Shown piece after piece: positions 63,321 to 64,000 of a stretch of 64,000 nucleotides of DNA. Both the position numbers and the translations under genes were made by a program. How positions within the stretch are numbered: position 1 is the stretch's first letter; each line of letters opens with the position of its first letter. A model generated the notes under the pieces. The model saw only the letters and a list, made by a program, of their open reading frames with translations, was not told where the DNA came from and searched no databases. Where the stretch lies: NCBI RefSeq assembly GCF_008124615.1, contig NZ_VNIB01000008.1:1-64000 (forward strand), given 5' to 3'. This stretch comes from Geothermobacter ehrlichii. GTDB taxonomy: Bacteria; Desulfobacterota; Desulfuromonadia; Desulfuromonadales; Geothermobacteraceae.

Positions 63321-64000
63321 TCATTCCCGGGAGCGCCTGAGGATCCAGGCGACGAAGGCGACCAGGGTCAGCAGGCCCGGAACCAGGCCGATATTGAAGG
63401 CCTTGATCGTCGTTTCCAGTTCTTCGATATCGGCCCGCAGCTGGTACTGGACCTGCCGCAGCTGTTTGCGGATGCGCACCTTTTCCGCCAGGAACTTCTC
63501 CACTTCCCGCTCCTGTTCCGGGGTCAGGGTGGTGGAGCCGCTGTCCTGCCGCTTGCGTTGCAGTTCGTTCAGCCGCGACTCGGTTTCGCGCAGCTTGCGG
63601 CTCAGCTCCTGCTCCTTGGCCCGGAAGCGCATTTCCGCCTTGCGCTGCAGTTCGGCCAGCAGGGTGAACGGACGCTGGTAGCTGCCGCGGCTGCGGACCG
63701 AAATCAGGTCGGGACTGCCGCCGAGCGCCTCGAGGGCGTTGGCCACCAGGTCGGCGTTGGCGGCGGTGGGGATGGCCAGGGTCCGGCCGAAGAAATTGGT
63801 GCTCTGCACCCAGAACTTGTCCTGCAGCAGGTCGGAGTCGGCGACGACGATGAGGTGAACCGGTCCCTTGCTGCGCGACAGGTGCTCCGGCTTTTTTTCC
63901 TTGTCGGATTCGTCCTTCTTGCCGGAGGAGGTCTTTTCCTTCTCCTGTTTCGGCGGCCCCTGCACGAAGGCGCTTTCGATTTCGCCGCTGATGCGCGCCG
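63321..64000 (-). CDS. GldG-like ABC transporter auxiliary protein, C-terminal part (partial)
   Basis: The gene runs off the right end of the window; its last 226 residues are seen, ending at 63321. They include ARISGEIESAFVQG, VHLIVVADSDLLQDKFWV, LVANALEALGGSPDLISVRSRG, a long basic coiled-coil (AKEQELSRKLRETESRLNELQRKR) and a final membrane span (GLVPGLLTLVAFVAWILRR). This is the usual C-terminal arrangement of GldG/DUF4350-like periplasmic-loop proteins that accompany gliding-type ABC transporters. A lysine-rich low-complexity stretch lies before VHLIVVADSD. Its partner permease and ATPase should lie beyond 64000. Confidence 0.75.
   Translation of the reverse strand, partial: ARISGEIESAFVQGPPKQEKEKTSSGKKDESDKEKKPEHLSRSKGPVHLIVVADSDLLQDKFWVQSTNFFGRTLAIPTAANADLVANALEALGGSPDLISVRSRGSYQRPFTLLAELQRKAEMRFRAKEQELSRKLRETESRLNELQRKRQDSGSTTLTPEQEREVEKFLAEKVRIRKQLRQVQYQLRADIEELETTIKAFNIGLVPGLLTLVAFVAWILRRSRE

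Overview
The window is typical of a GC-rich deltaproteobacterium of the Desulfuromonadales type (Geobacter, Desulfuromonas or Pelobacter relatives). The case rests on gene content: homodimeric pyruvate:ferredoxin oxidoreductase, an MglB/MglA pair, a PrkA/SpoVR/DUF444 cluster, an EF-G paralogue, Mrp/NBP35, many signalling genes and an EtfA end. Species cannot be named from sequence alone. No CRISPR array, rRNA operon or intact insertion sequence was seen.

Layout. 1-850: EtfA tail, a hotdog thioesterase, an IS3-type transposase scar and a terminator. 990-6780: a PAS-GGDEF-EAL protein, tRNA-Ser(GGA) followed by a hairpin-rich repeat, the small SRP RNA, then dnaX-ybaB-recR. dnaX carries a complete programmed -1 frameshift signal. 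6900-12010: pyruvate:ferredoxin oxidoreductase, mglB-mglA and tRNA-Asn(GTT). 12020-26000 is an accessory island: a HipA/HipB pair in reversed order, an unknown protein, an Ssp-type DNA phosphorothioation system (sspA divergent from sspBCD) facing a two-gene DGQHR plus GIY-YIG nuclease module, and a NERD-helicase. 26370-35420: a small zinc-ribbon protein, a VOC protein, a sigma-54 activator, a CYTH protein, the pyruvate dehydrogenase E1alpha/E1beta/E2 operon and an amino-acid dehydrogenase. 35470-50750, all on the minus strand: HD-GYP, HEAT repeat protein, the two-PrkA/SpoVR/DUF444 stress cluster interrupted by repeats, an EF-G paralogue and a large unknown protein. 50770-64000: two copies of a 164-bp palindromic element, an MBL hydrolase, an amidohydrolase-like protein, an RDD protein, rsmE-prmA, the PPDK/PEP synthase regulator, two two-component systems, mrp and the end of a GldG-like gene.

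The most interesting part is 15073-24227. SspA (cysteine desulfurase) is divergent from sspB (DUF4007), sspC (large P-loop ATPase) and sspD (SGGKDS ATP-pyrophosphatase), the known order of single-strand phosphorothioate modification systems. The usual partner SspE fuses a DGQ(H/Q)R-type DUF262 sensor to an HNH nuclease and is not seen here. In its place is a translationally coupled pair on the opposite strand: a GIY-YIG nuclease and a 676-residue DGQHR protein, both more AT-rich than sspBCD. This looks like a split sensor/nuclease effector. The intergenic promoter between sspA and sspB is flanked by two copies of a CTGGAA-N5-TTCCAG palindrome, which suggests dedicated control.

Other points of note are the 164-bp MITE-like repeats, a 35-bp near-perfect AT-rich palindrome at 27416-27450 and a 17-unit heptamer array at 43141-43259. 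Where start codons were moved from the longest possible reading frame, the reason is given in the entry.
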